Below, in pieces: positions 27,072-36,481 of a stretch of 64,000 nt of DNA (positions are counted from its first letter, which is position 1; each line of letters opens with the position of its first letter). Below the pieces are notes generated by a model. The model worked only from the letters and a program-made list of their open reading frames with translations, was not told the DNA's origin and did not search any database. The position numbers were made by a program, and so were the translations under genes. This DNA is from Desulfobacterales bacterium (GTDB lineage Bacteria > Desulfobacterota > Desulfobacteria > Desulfobacterales > JAEINQ01): assembly GCA_016342285.1 (NCBI GenBank), contig JAEINQ010000003.1, forward strand, positions 104,365 to 168,364. The letters run 5' to 3'.

Positions 27072-27232
27072 CGCTTCAAGCGGATGGGCATTTATGGAGG
27101 TTTCCAATCCATTTGTCATGAAAAGTGCCGCCAAGTCAGCCTGGCGGACCGTACCGATCCGAAGCCGATCGCAGGCGTTTTCATGCCGCTCGGCAAACTG
27201 CCAACATGAACGAATACAAAAGGAGGAGAAAC

Positions 27233-29344
27233 ATGGCATTGAATCTTGAGGCGGTGGGGCAGCCCTTTGCCCCCCTGACCAAGGATTACACATGGAAAGA
27301 CGTTGTGCTGTATGCCCTGGGGGTCGGCGCCGGCTTTTCAGACCTTGACTATTGCTACGAAAAGGACCTGAAGGTCATTCCGAGTTTTTCCATCGCCTCC
27401 ATATTTGACATTTTGATGCAGATCGGTTTGGAGTCTAAAATCAATCTGGCGGGCGTGCTTCACGGCGAACAGGAACTGATCTTCCACAACCCCATTCCCG
27501 TTGAGGGGACCATGACCACCGAAGGCAAAATCACCCACATGTACGACAAGGGTGAAGGCCGGGGGGCTCTGGTGGTGGGGGAAAGCGACACCTTTCATTC
27601 CAACGGACAAAAGCTGTTCACCAGCATCTGCACGGTCTTTGGCAGACTTGACGGCGGATTCGGTGGCGAAAACGCCCCGAAAAAAGAAGTGACGTTTCCG
27701 GACCGGGAACCGGATTTCACCGTTGAGGAAGCCCCCTCTGCGGACCAGCCCCTGATCTACCGGCTCTCAGGCGATGTGTTCAGCCTTCACGTGGACCCGG
27801 AATTTGCCAAAATGTCCGGCTTTGAAAAACCGATCATGCACGGCCTATGCACCCACGGATTCGCCTGCCGGGCCCTGATCAACGCCTTGATTCCCGGTGA
27901 GCCGGAAAAGGCACGACGCATGGCCTGCCGATTCTCCAAGACCCTCTATCCGGGGATGCCCATCAAAACCGTGATCTGGAAAACAGAAGACGGCAAAGCC
28001 CTGTGGCGGGTGATCAACACCGAAACCGGTGACACGGTCATCGACAACGGCATCTTCGAATACGGCGAAGTTCCCAAACGGGAAATCCGATACGACGGCC
28101 GGGTGGCCATCGTCACCGGCGCCGGCGCCGGCCTGGGCAAAGCCTATGCCCTGGAACTGGCCCGCCGCGGGGCCAAAGTGGTGGTCAACGACCTGGGCGG
28201 AGCCAGGGATGGTTCCGGCGACGGATCGGCCACCCCGGCCGATGAAGTGGTCAACGAAATCAAGGCGGCCGGCGGTGAGGCCGTCGCCAATTACGATAAC
28301 GTGGCCACGGCCGAGGGGGGTGAAAACATCGTCAAGACCGCCCTGGACGCCTTTGGCACCGTGGACATTCTCATCAACAACGCCGGCATCCTGCGCGACA
28401 AGAGCTTTGTCAAGATGACACCGGACAACTGGCATGCGGTGCTCAATGTCCACCTCCAGGGGGCCTACAACGTCACCCGTCCGGCCTTTGCCGTAATGAA
28501 GGAAAAAGCGTACGGCCGCATCGTCATGACCACATCGGCGGCCGGCCTTTACGGCAACTTCGGCCAGACCAACTACACCGCAGCCAAGATGGCCCTGGTT
28601 GGGCTCATGAATACCCTGAAGATCGAGGGAAAAAAATACGACGTAAAAGTCAACACCATCGCCCCGGTGGCCGCTTCGAGACTCACCGAGGACGTGCTTC
28701 CCCCGGAACTCTACGAAAAGCTCAAACCGGAGTTTGTCACGCCCATGGCCCTTTTTCTCTGCTCGGAAGAGTGCCCGGTCACCGGCAATGTCTACAATGT
28801 GGGCATGGGCTTTTACAACCGGGCGGCCTTTCTCACCGGTCCCGGGTCGGTACTCACCGACGGCCAGAGCATACCGGAACTGGAAGATGTGAAGGACAAC
28901 CTGGGAAAAATTTCCAGCCTCGACAAGGGCAAACCCTACTTTGACGTCAACGAACAGATCGGCGACCTCATGGCCGCTTTTTCCCCAAAGGCAGCCGACG
29001 ACGCGGGCGGCGGAGATGCAGCCGGCCCTTCGGTAGCCGACATTTTCGGTTCCCTGGCCGACAGCTTCAAGCCCGAGGCAGCCACCGGGGTCGACGTGGT
29101 CTTTCAGTACCATATCTCCGGTGACGGTGGCGGGGACTGGTACACGGCCATACAGAACAGCACCTGCACCGTTGAGGCGGGGAAACACGACAAACCGTCG
29201 TGTACCCTGAAAATGGACGCTGGGGATTTTACGGCCATGATGACCGGAAAGCTGCCGGCCATGCAGGCTTACACCTCGGGCAAGCTGTTGATTGAAGGCG
29301 ACATCATGAAGTCCCAACTCATTGAAAAACTGTTTAAGCTTTAA
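27233..29344 (+). CDS. Hydratase-2/3-hydroxyacyl-CoA dehydrogenase/SCP2 multifunctional protein (MFE-2-like)
   Basis: 703 residues from ATG 27233 with AGGAGGAG upstream. Residues 1-280 form a double-hotdog MaoC/hydratase-2 unit with catalytic Asp181 and His186 in SGDVFSLHVDP and the PIMHGLCTHG strand. Residues 285-560 are a short-chain dehydrogenase with TGAGAGLG, the NNAG loop, and the YTAAK pair (Tyr448, Lys452). Residues 597-703 are an SCP2 sterol-carrier domain. Together these would hydrate trans-2-enoyl-CoA to (3R)-hydroxyacyl-CoA and oxidise it to 3-oxoacyl-CoA. The domain set is that of peroxisomal MFE-2/DBP, in a different order. The SDR-SCP2 half is duplicated in the next gene. Confidence 0.88.
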   Translation: MALNLEAVGQPFAPLTKDYTWKDVVLYALGVGAGFSDLDYCYEKDLKVIPSFSIASIFDILMQIGLESKINLAGVLHGEQELIFHNPIPVEGTMTTEGKITHMYDKGEGRGALVVGESDTFHSNGQKLFTSICTVFGRLDGGFGGENAPKKEVTFPDREPDFTVEEAPSADQPLIYRLSGDVFSLHVDPEFAKMSGFEKPIMHGLCTHGFACRALINALIPGEPEKARRMACRFSKTLYPGMPIKTVIWKTEDGKALWRVINTETGDTVIDNGIFEYGEVPKREIRYDGRVAIVTGAGAGLGKAYALELARRGAKVVVNDLGGARDGSGDGSATPADEVVNEIKAAGGEAVANYDNVATAEGGENIVKTALDAFGTVDILINNAGILRDKSFVKMTPDNWHAVLNVHLQGAYNVTRPAFAVMKEKAYGRIVMTTSAAGLYGNFGQTNYTAAKMALVGLMNTLKIEGKKYDVKVNTIAPVAASRLTEDVLPPELYEKLKPEFVTPMALFLCSEECPVTGNVYNVGMGFYNRAAFLTGPGSVLTDGQSIPELEDVKDNLGKISSLDKGKPYFDVNEQIGDLMAAFSPKAADDAGGGDAAGPSVADIFGSLADSFKPEAATGVDVVFQYHISGDGGGDWYTAIQNSTCTVEAGKHDKPSCTLKMDAGDFTAMMTGKLPAMQAYTSGKLLIEGDIMKSQLIEKLFKL

Positions 29345-29365
29345 AATTGCCGGGCAATTTTAAAG
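29339..29365 (+). repeat. Perfect palindromic hairpin at a gene boundary
   Basis: CTTTAAAATTGCC and GGCAATTTTAAAG flank a single G and span the stop codon. The ribosome site of the next gene follows at once. There is no T tract, so this is more likely an mRNA end or processing element than a strong terminator. Confidence 0.6.
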
Positions 29366-29378
29366 AAAGGAGATAAAA

Positions 29379-32126
29379 ATGATAGGAATTACTTCTTTTG
29401 GCGCATATATTCCGCGCTTGAGGTTGAGCCGGTCATCCATTGTACAGGGGATGGGATGGTTCGCCCCGGCCATCATGGCGGTCTCCCAGGGCGAACGGTC
29501 CATGTGCAACTGGGACGAAGATACCATCACCATGGCGGTGGCCGCCGCCCGGGACTGCCTTGTCGGTGCCGACAAATCGAAACTCGACGCCCTCTACCTG
29601 GCCTCCACGACCCTGCCCTTTGCCGATCGTCAAAATGCCGGCATCGTTTCAGCAGCCTTAAATCTTTCCGATGAAATGATCACCGCTGACGTCACCGCTT
29701 CCCAGAAAGTGGCCACCACGGCCCTGATCACCGCCCTGGAATCGGTCCAGGGCGGCAATCGGCACAACATCCTGGTCACAGCCGCTGACAAGCGTGAAAC
29801 CAAAACCGCCTATTTCTACGAAATGTGGTTCGGCGACGGCGCCGCGGCCCTTTCCGTGGGCGACGAAAATGTCATTGCCGAATACCTCGGCTCCTACTCC
29901 ATGTCCTGCGATTTCGTTGACCATTACCGGGGGTCATTTAATACCTACGACTACGTCTGGGAAGAACGCTGGACCCGGGACGTCGGCTACGGCGAAATCA
30001 TTCCCAAGGCGGTGGGCGGCCTCTTTGACAAACTCGGCATCACCATGGACGACGTGGACAAACTGGTTTTCCCCTGCTTTTTCAAAGGAGACCACAAAAA
30101 GATCGCCAAACAACTCGGCGCCACCCCGGAAAAACTCGTGGACAACATGCATGAAGTCTGCGGTGAGACCGGTGCGGCCCATTCCTTCATGATGTTTATT
30201 TCCGCCCTGGAACAGGCCGAGCCCGGGGATCGCCTGCTTCTGGTGGGATTCGGGCAGGGGGCCAATGCCCTCTACTTCAAGGTCACCGACAACATTAAAA
30301 ACCTGGCGAGCCGAAACGGCGTGGCCGGGACCCTGGCCAACAAGAAAACCACCGACAACTACTTTAAATGGCTCAAGTTCCGTGACCTGATCAAAACCGA
30401 GATGGGCATCCGGGCCGAGGCCCCCACCCAGACAGCCACCACCGTGTTGTGGCGCAAGAACAAGATGATCCTCGGCCTGGTGGGCGGCAAATGCCGCGAA
30501 TGCGGCACGGCCCAGTATCCCAAAATGGACTATTGCGTCAATCCCGCCTGCGGCGCCCTGCGCAGCCAGGACGATTACGAGTTCGCCGATGCCCCCGCAA
30601 AAGTCAAAACCTTTACCGGTGACATGCTGGCCATTTCCGTGGACCCGCCGGCCGTCTACGGCATGATCCAGTTCGACGACGGCGGCCGGATGATGGCCGA
30701 TTTTACCGACTGCGAGTTGGACGACGTGAAGGTGGGACTCCGGATGCAGATGGCCTTGAAGGTAAAGGTCAAAGACCCCCAGCGCGGATTCGTGAACTAC
30801 TATTGGAAGGCGGTTCCGGCGCCCGGTGCCGTCGAAGAGATGAACAAGGTGCGTTTTGACGGGCGGGTGGCGGTCGTCACCGGCGCCGGCGCCGGCCTGG
30901 GCCGGGTCTATGCCCTGGAACTGGCCAAACGGGGAGCCAAAATCGTGGTCAACGACCTGGGCGGCGCCCGTGACGGTTCCGGAGGCGGATCGGCCTCACC
31001 TGCCGAGCAGGTCGTTGCGGAAATCCAGGCCCTCGGCGGCGAAGCGGTCCCCAACTACGACAACGTGGCCTCCGTCGAAGGCGGCGAAAATATCATCAAA
31101 ACCGCCGTGGATGCCTTCGGCACCGTGGACATCGTCATCAACAATGCCGGCATCCTTCGGGACAAGAGCTTTACGAAGATGACGCCGGAAAACTGGAACG
31201 CCGTCCTCGACGTTCATCTGAACGGGGCTTATAACGTCACTCGGCCGGCCTTTGCCATCATGAAGGAAAAGGGGTACGGTCGCATCGTCATGACCACGTC
31301 AGCGGCCGGCATCTACGGCAACTTCGGCCAGACCAACTACTCTTCGGCCAAGCTCGGCCTGGTGGGGCTCATGAACACCCTGAAGCTCGAAGGAAAAAAA
31401 TACAACGTCAAGTGCAACACCATCGCCCCCATCGCCGCATCCAGGCTCACCGAAGACATTCTGCCGCCGGATCTGCTGGATAAGATGAAGCCCGAATTCG
31501 TGGCACCCATGGTCGTGTATATGTGCAGTGATGAATGCAAGCCTTCCGGCGAAATTTTCAATGCCGGCATGGGCTACTACAACCGGGCGGCCATCATGAC
31601 CGGCCCCGGCGTCCAGCTCGAAGGCGATGAACTGCCCAGCGTTGAGATGATCGCCGACAACTTTGATGCCATCAACTCCCTGGCCGGTGCCAAGGAACTC
31701 GGCGATGCCAACGCCGCCTTGATGGATCTGATGACCCCACCGCCCCCGCCCGAAGCCAAAAAGGCCCCAGCCGCCGCCGACAGCACTGCCGGCAGCAACT
31801 CTGGCGCCATCGACATCCAGGCCGTATTCGACAATATGGCATCCACCTTCAAACCCGAATCCGCCACCGGTGTGGATGTGGTCTTCCAGTTCAATATTTC
31901 CGGCGGTGCCGGCGGTGACTGGAACGCGGTTATCAAGGACGGTGCCTGTGCCATTGAGGCCGGTCTGCACGACAAGCCGGTCTGCACCTTGAAGATGGCC
32001 GATGCCGACTTTTCAGCCATGATGAGCGGCAAACTGCCGGCCATGCAGGCCTACACATCGGGCAAGCTGAAGATCGAAGGGGACATCATGAAATCCCAGC
32101 TTCTCGAAAAGCTGTTCCAAATTTAA
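29379..32126 (+). CDS. Four-domain fusion: HMG-CoA-synthase/thiolase-like, DUF35 zinc ribbon, SDR, SCP2
   Basis: 915 residues. Residues 1-330 are a HMG-CoA-synthase/KAS III-like condensing domain (MIGITSFGAYIPRLRLSRSS). Where the nucleophilic Cys normally lies the sequence reads DVTASQKVATTAL, with Ser108. Residues 365-480 are a DUF35 zinc-ribbon/OB-fold unit (CRECG...CVNPAC), which usually partners thiolases in trans. Residues 488-770 are an SDR with TGAGAGLG and YSSAK (Tyr654, Lys658). Residues 811-915 are SCP2. The SDR and SCP2 are strongly similar to those of the preceding gene. It probably handles 3-hydroxy- and 3-oxoacyl-CoA intermediates; whether the first domain is catalytic is open. 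Confidence 0.85.
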   Translation: MIGITSFGAYIPRLRLSRSSIVQGMGWFAPAIMAVSQGERSMCNWDEDTITMAVAAARDCLVGADKSKLDALYLASTTLPFADRQNAGIVSAALNLSDEMITADVTASQKVATTALITALESVQGGNRHNILVTAADKRETKTAYFYEMWFGDGAAALSVGDENVIAEYLGSYSMSCDFVDHYRGSFNTYDYVWEERWTRDVGYGEIIPKAVGGLFDKLGITMDDVDKLVFPCFFKGDHKKIAKQLGATPEKLVDNMHEVCGETGAAHSFMMFISALEQAEPGDRLLLVGFGQGANALYFKVTDNIKNLASRNGVAGTLANKKTTDNYFKWLKFRDLIKTEMGIRAEAPTQTATTVLWRKNKMILGLVGGKCRECGTAQYPKMDYCVNPACGALRSQDDYEFADAPAKVKTFTGDMLAISVDPPAVYGMIQFDDGGRMMADFTDCELDDVKVGLRMQMALKVKVKDPQRGFVNYYWKAVPAPGAVEEMNKVRFDGRVAVVTGAGAGLGRVYALELAKRGAKIVVNDLGGARDGSGGGSASPAEQVVAEIQALGGEAVPNYDNVASVEGGENIIKTAVDAFGTVDIVINNAGILRDKSFTKMTPENWNAVLDVHLNGAYNVTRPAFAIMKEKGYGRIVMTTSAAGIYGNFGQTNYSSAKLGLVGLMNTLKLEGKKYNVKCNTIAPIAASRLTEDILPPDLLDKMKPEFVAPMVVYMCSDECKPSGEIFNAGMGYYNRAAIMTGPGVQLEGDELPSVEMIADNFDAINSLAGAKELGDANAALMDLMTPPPPPEAKKAPAAADSTAGSNSGAIDIQAVFDNMASTFKPESATGVDVVFQFNISGGAGGDWNAVIKDGACAIEAGLHDKPVCTLKMADADFSAMMSGKLPAMQAYTSGKLKIEGDIMKSQLLEKLFQI

Positions 32127-32167
32127 ATTGCCCGGGCAATTTAAATGGTAAGCGGCTTGGCCGCTTA
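32121..32167 (+). repeat. Two hairpins between the fusion gene and the thiolase gene
   Basis: ATTTAAATTGCCC/GGGCAATTTAAAT (32121-32146) is a perfect 26-base palindrome over the stop codon. TAAGCGGC/CCGCTTA around TTGG (32149-32167) follows directly. A GGAGG site for the next gene lies about 30 bases further on. Confidence 0.6.
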
Positions 32168-32207
32168 AACGAACCAACAAAAAAACTGGATCCAGGGAGG
32201 AATCAGT

Positions 32208-33416
32208 ATGGCTACTGGAATAAAGGATAAAGTCGCAATTATCGGAATGGGGTGCTCCAAATTCGGGGAACGCTGGGATATGGGCGCCGAAGAACTGATG
32301 GTCGAAGCCTTCGAAGAATGCATCGTGGATGCAGGCATCGGGAAAAATGATATCGAGGCCGCCTGGCTCGGCACATGCTTTGAAAGTATCAATGTGGGTC
32401 GAAGCGCCGTGCCGTTGTCCATGACATTGCGTCTGCCCTTCATCCCGGTGACCCGGGTCGAAAACTTCTGCGCCACCGGCACCGAAGCCTTCCGGGGCGC
32501 GGTATACGCCGTGGCCTCCGGGGCCTACGACATCTGCCTGGCCTTGGGCGTGGAAAAACTCAAGGACACCGGGTACGGCGGGCTTCCCAGCTTTGTGGGC
32601 TCCGACTCCGGCAGTCTGACCTGGCAGTGGTTTCCCAACATCACCGCCCCCGGCTCCTTTGCCCAACTGGCATCGGCATACGGCGCCAAGTACAACGTGT
32701 CGGATGCGGATATCAAGGATGCCATCGCCCATGTATCGGCCAAAAGCCATGCCAACGGGGTAAAAAATCCCAAGGCCCATCTTCGCAAGGCCGTGACCAA
32801 GGAACAGATCAAGGCCTCACCCATCATCGCCCATCCCCTGGGTCTTTTTGACTGCTGCGGGGTCAGCGATGGTGCGGCCTGCGCCATTGTTACCACACCG
32901 GAAATTGCCAAAAAACTGGGCAAAAAGAACCTGGTCTCGGTCAAGGCCCTTCAACTGGCGTTGAGCAGCGGCGAAGAGATGGCCTTCAACGACTGGGACT
33001 GCACTAATTTCATGACCACCACCAAGGCCAGCACCATGGCCTATAAAGAGGCCGGCATCACCGATCCGAGAAAAGAGCTTTCCATGATGGAGGTCCACGA
33101 CTGCTTCTCCATCACCGAACTGGTCACCATGGAGGATCTGCACATCTCCGAACGGGGCCAGGGTTGGCGGGATGTTCTCAACGGCGTCTACGATATGGAC
33201 GGCGAGGTTCCATGCCAGGTCGACGGCGGCCTCAAATGCTTTGGCCATCCCATCGGCGCTTCGGGCCTTAGAATGATTTACGAAATGTACCTCCAGCTCC
33301 ACGGCCGGGCCGGGGACAGGCAGCTAAAAGATCCGAAATATGGCCTGACCCATAACCTGGGCGGATTTCCGGCCATGAACGTGTGCAGTATTTCCATCGT
33401 CGGCAAATACGAATAG
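32208..33416 (+). CDS. SCPx-like thiolase (3-oxoacyl-CoA thiolase)
   Basis: 402 residues from ATG 32208 with GGGAGG upstream. It belongs to the SCP-x/lipid-transfer branch of thiolases: the nucleophile is Cys88 in ENFCATGTEAF, the second active-site region is KCFGHPIGASGLRM, and the C-terminal strand is HNLGGFPAMNVCS. It would cleave 3-oxoacyl-CoA, releasing acetyl- or propionyl-CoA. In this branch, activity often needs a DUF35 partner; that domain is built into the preceding fusion protein. It lacks its own SCP2 domain. Confidence 0.88.
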   Translation: MATGIKDKVAIIGMGCSKFGERWDMGAEELMVEAFEECIVDAGIGKNDIEAAWLGTCFESINVGRSAVPLSMTLRLPFIPVTRVENFCATGTEAFRGAVYAVASGAYDICLALGVEKLKDTGYGGLPSFVGSDSGSLTWQWFPNITAPGSFAQLASAYGAKYNVSDADIKDAIAHVSAKSHANGVKNPKAHLRKAVTKEQIKASPIIAHPLGLFDCCGVSDGAACAIVTTPEIAKKLGKKNLVSVKALQLALSSGEEMAFNDWDCTNFMTTTKASTMAYKEAGITDPRKELSMMEVHDCFSITELVTMEDLHISERGQGWRDVLNGVYDMDGEVPCQVDGGLKCFGHPIGASGLRMIYEMYLQLHGRAGDRQLKDPKYGLTHNLGGFPAMNVCSISIVGKYE

Positions 33417-33541
33417 AATCGCTGACGCGATTCTATATAACGCGGCTTCGCCGCTTGATTGAGCTGCATGACCTGATAAGCGGCGCAGCCGCGCTAGATA
33501 TACGTTTTGGAAATCGTTTTTCTGATTTCCAAAACGTATAT
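33414..33541 (+). repeat. Cluster of hairpins in a 138-base gap
   Basis: TAGAATCG/CGATTCTA (33414-33435) spans the thiolase stop. Short GC hairpins follow (GCGGC/GCCGC near 33441-33455; GCGGC/GCCGC near 33481-33493). Last is a perfect 18-base stem, ATATACGTTTTGGAAATC with its complement, around an eight-base loop (33498-33541). GAGGAG of the next gene begins immediately after. The density of structure suggests an mRNA processing or stability region. Confidence 0.6.
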
Positions 33542-33554
33542 TGAGGAGAGAAAA

Positions 33555-34706
33555 ATGGTTGAACTGAATCGGTCGCAAAAGCAAATCCAGAAGGCGGCGA
33601 GTGATTTTGCCAGGGGAGAGTTTGACAAGGACCTCGCCCTTGAGATGGAAAGTGCCAATGAATTCCCCGAAAAGATCTGGAAAAAGGCAGCAGATCTGGG
33701 ATTTATCGGCGTCCATTTTCCCGAAGCCTTCTCCGGAGGCGGAATGGGGATGATGGATGCCTGCCTGATTTCCGAAGCCTTCTGCAGAAAAGATTCGAGC
33801 ATGGGCACGGCCCTGTCCCTGTCGACTGCAGGGGCCGAGTGCCTGGTCCGGTTTGGCGGTGAAGCGACAAAAGAAGCGTTTCTACCGAAAATCGCCGAGG
33901 GGAAGATCCGGTGCGGCTATGGTTTTTTTGAACCGGGATGCGGGGCGGACCTGACCGGGGTGGAAACCATCGCCGCGGAAAGAGATGGCCACTGGATCAT
34001 CAACGGCACCAAGACCCACGTCCTCAATGGCGGGGTCGCCGGGGTCTATGTGATCCTGTGCCGCACCGACCCGGAAGCGCCAGCAGAAAAAGGGCTGAGC
34101 CTCTTTGCGGTAGAAGGGGATCGGCCCGGCATCAAAGCCGTCAATGCGGGAAGAAAACTCGGCGCCAACATGATCGCAACGGCAGACCTGACCTTTACCG
34201 ACCTGAAATTGCCCGCTGAGAACCTGCTGGGAAAAGCGGGACGGGGACTGGCCCAGGCCGAATCCTTTTTCCAGGAAGCCGGTATCCTCATCGCCGCCCA
34301 GTGCCTGGGAACGGCCGCCGGCGCCTTTGACCGGGCACTGGCCTATACCAAGGAGCGGGAGCAATTCAACCGCAAACTGGCCGTATTCGAAATCACCCGG
34401 CAGAAAATCGCCGACATGGCCATACGGATCGAGCAGGCCCGGTTGATCACCTATGAAGCGGCCAGACGCTCGGATGCGGGTGGCAAAGGAATGGACAACC
34501 TCGGCTTCATGGCACGCCTTACGGCGGCCCGGACGGCGGTGGACGTGGCCGACGAGGCCATCCAGCTCTTTGGCGGCTACGGGTACATGAAAGAATCGGA
34601 AGTCGAACGGTTTTACCGGGATGCCAAGATCGCTGCCCTCTCCCTGGGTGGTGCGACCCGGCTGAAAAACCGCATCGCAACCGATGTCATCGGAAAGATC
34701 AAATAA
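33555..34706 (+). CDS. Acyl-CoA dehydrogenase (first of three)
   Basis: 383 residues from ATG 33555 with GAGGAGAG upstream. The flavin-dependent dehydrogenase fold is evident: FFEPGCGADLTGVET, a beta-domain with GTKTHVLNGG, and the C-terminal FGGYGYMKESEVERFYRDAK helix. The MCAD-type Glu (YEG) is replaced by LGGA. A Glu in FFQEAG, where long-chain and isovaleryl enzymes carry their base, is the likely catalytic residue. It introduces a 2,3-double bond and passes electrons to an electron-transfer flavoprotein or similar carrier. It is clearly divergent from the other two dehydrogenases. Confidence 0.88.
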   Translation: MVELNRSQKQIQKAASDFARGEFDKDLALEMESANEFPEKIWKKAADLGFIGVHFPEAFSGGGMGMMDACLISEAFCRKDSSMGTALSLSTAGAECLVRFGGEATKEAFLPKIAEGKIRCGYGFFEPGCGADLTGVETIAAERDGHWIINGTKTHVLNGGVAGVYVILCRTDPEAPAEKGLSLFAVEGDRPGIKAVNAGRKLGANMIATADLTFTDLKLPAENLLGKAGRGLAQAESFFQEAGILIAAQCLGTAAGAFDRALAYTKEREQFNRKLAVFEITRQKIADMAIRIEQARLITYEAARRSDAGGKGMDNLGFMARLTAARTAVDVADEAIQLFGGYGYMKESEVERFYRDAKIAALSLGGATRLKNRIATDVIGKIK

Positions 34707-34719
34707 GGAGTATCGTGTA

Positions 34720-35862
34720 ATGGAAATTCTTCACTACACGGAAGGACACCATCAATTCCGTGAACGGCTCCGCGGATTCTGTGAAACCGAGATTAAGCCC
34801 CATGTGGAACAATGGGAAGCCGAGCATCTCGTCCCGAAAGAAATCTGGCAGAAAATGGGACAGGGCGGTTTCCTCTGTCCCAATCTTTCCGCTGAATACG
34901 GCGGCATCGGCGGAGACCTGATCCATTCGCTCATTGTCACCGAAGAGCTTTCAAAGACCATGCAAACCGGCCTGGCCGCCGGGCTGCACAGCGATGTGGT
35001 GGTTCCGTATATCGAAGCCTATGGGTCGGAGGAGCAAAAACAGAAATATCTGCCTGGATGCGTCTCCGGCGATATCGTTACGGCCGTGGCCATGACCGAA
35101 CCCGGGGCCGGCAGCGATGTGGCCGGCATGGAAACCACAGCGGTCGACGACGGTGACGAGGTGATCCTCAACGGGTCCAAAACCTTTATATCCAACGGAG
35201 TCATCTGCGATCTGGTGGTCCTGGCCGCCAAGGACCCGGCCGTGGATAACAAGCACCAGGCCGTCTCCCTCTATCTGGTGGAAGCTGGCACCCCCGGGTT
35301 TAAAAAGGGAAGCCAGCTAGAGAAAATGGGCTGGCACAGCCAGGACACGGCCGAGCTCTTTTTCACCAACTGCCGGATCCCCAAGGCCAACCGCCTGGGC
35401 GAAAAAGGGTCGGGGTTTTTCATGCTCATGGGAAAACTTCAACAGGAGAGACTGGTCTGCAGCATGGGAGGGGTGGCCGCCGCGGAACGGATCCTGGAAT
35501 ACACCATGGCCCGATGCCGGAAACAGACGGTCTGCGGCAAACCCCTGTCCAAATCCCAGGCCGTGCAATTCGCTTTGGTGGAAATGGCCACGGAAGTCAA
35601 GCTCGGCCGCACCTTTCTCGAAAAACTGGTGGCCGATCACATGGAAGGGCAAAATATCATCGTCGAAACCTCCATGGCCAAATACTGGTGCACGGATCTG
35701 GCCAACCGCCTGGCCAACCGTGCCATGGATCTGATTGGAGAGGACGCGGCATTGGAAACCTGCCCCCTGACCCGGGGCCTGCGCGATGCCCGGGTCATGT
35801 CGATCTTTGCCGGCACCAACGAGATCATGAAGGGCATCGCGGCCAAGTTCATGGGGTTGTAG
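34720..35862 (+). CDS. Acyl-CoA dehydrogenase (second of three, LCAD-like)
   Basis: 380 residues from ATG 34720, preceded by AAGGAG. Motifs include AMTEPGAGSDVAGMET, GSKTFISNG and AGTNEIMKGIAAKFMG at the end. The MCAD Glu position is Ala (FAGTNE). The QQERLV helix supplies the Glu used as base by LCAD-type enzymes. It is very close to the third dehydrogenase (36789-37931), so the two are recent paralogues. It begins 13 bases after the first dehydrogenase gene. Confidence 0.9.
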   Translation: MEILHYTEGHHQFRERLRGFCETEIKPHVEQWEAEHLVPKEIWQKMGQGGFLCPNLSAEYGGIGGDLIHSLIVTEELSKTMQTGLAAGLHSDVVVPYIEAYGSEEQKQKYLPGCVSGDIVTAVAMTEPGAGSDVAGMETTAVDDGDEVILNGSKTFISNGVICDLVVLAAKDPAVDNKHQAVSLYLVEAGTPGFKKGSQLEKMGWHSQDTAELFFTNCRIPKANRLGEKGSGFFMLMGKLQQERLVCSMGGVAAAERILEYTMARCRKQTVCGKPLSKSQAVQFALVEMATEVKLGRTFLEKLVADHMEGQNIIVETSMAKYWCTDLANRLANRAMDLIGEDAALETCPLTRGLRDARVMSIFAGTNEIMKGIAAKFMGL

Positions 35863-35934
35863 GTGCGGGCTGGAAAGAAATCAATCTGCGGCAATACCGG
35901 AGAGAAAATGATGGCCGCGGCAGAAAACACCCGA

Positions 35935-35998
35935 TCCTGGATTCTCGATACTGGATAAGAACCGGTATCCAGCATCTGGAATCCAGTATCCAGCAACA
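35935..35998. repeat. Inverted GGATACTGGAT-type repeat upstream of the thioesterase gene
   Basis: GATACTGGAT on one side and ATCCAGTATC on the other, with further CCAGCATC words between, form a hairpin-capable cluster. The same words build the tandem array after the thioesterase gene. Confidence 0.55.
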
Positions 35999-36025
35999 AT
36001 CAGCGGCCCAAAGAAAGGACCACAC

Positions 36026-36478
36026 ATGGCAGCCATGACCCAGGAGCAAATCCGGCATTACATCGAAAAACCCTTCGCTTTTGTTGAGCGCATGGGACTG
36101 CAGGCGCTGGTGCTGGAGCCGCGGCACGTCAAACTCTGCGCTCCGCTGGAAGGAAACGGCAACCATATCGGATCCATGTATGCCGGGGCACTGTTCACCC
36201 TGGCCGAAATTCCCGGCGGCGCCCTCTTTCTCACCACCTTTGACGTCGACCGGTTCTATCCCATTGTCAAGGAGATGACGATCCGGTTTCGACGCCTGGC
36301 CGCCACCGACGCCTTTATCGAAATGTTCATGGATGAATCCGAAGTACGGCGGATCGAAGGGGAAGCGGACGCCAACGGAAAATCGGAGTACATCCTCGAA
36401 GGCGAAGTAAAGGACGCCGACGGCCAGGTGGTGGCCACCAGCCGCGGCATCTACCAGCTCCGAAAACATGGAATGTAG
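36026..36478 (+). CDS. PaaI/YiiD-type hotdog thioesterase
   Basis: 150 residues. The hotdog helix and its substrate strand are seen in GNGNHIGSMYAGALFTLAE, with the conserved Asn, His and Gly and the following acidic residue typical of the PaaI/DUF4442 group. FRRLAATDAF and a terminal VATSRGIYQLRK strand complete the fold. It would hydrolyse stalled acyl-CoA esters and free CoA. The gene sits between the two nearly duplicate dehydrogenases and is flanked on both sides by the same repeat family. Confidence 0.75.
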   Translation: MAAMTQEQIRHYIEKPFAFVERMGLQALVLEPRHVKLCAPLEGNGNHIGSMYAGALFTLAEIPGGALFLTTFDVDRFYPIVKEMTIRFRRLAATDAFIEMFMDESEVRRIEGEADANGKSEYILEGEVKDADGQVVATSRGIYQLRKHGM

Positions 36479-36481
36479 GCT

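Noticed and set aside
27845..29317. A 490-residue open frame on the minus strand
   Set aside because: It is antisense to the hydratase-2/SDR/SCP2 gene and has no recognisable motif.
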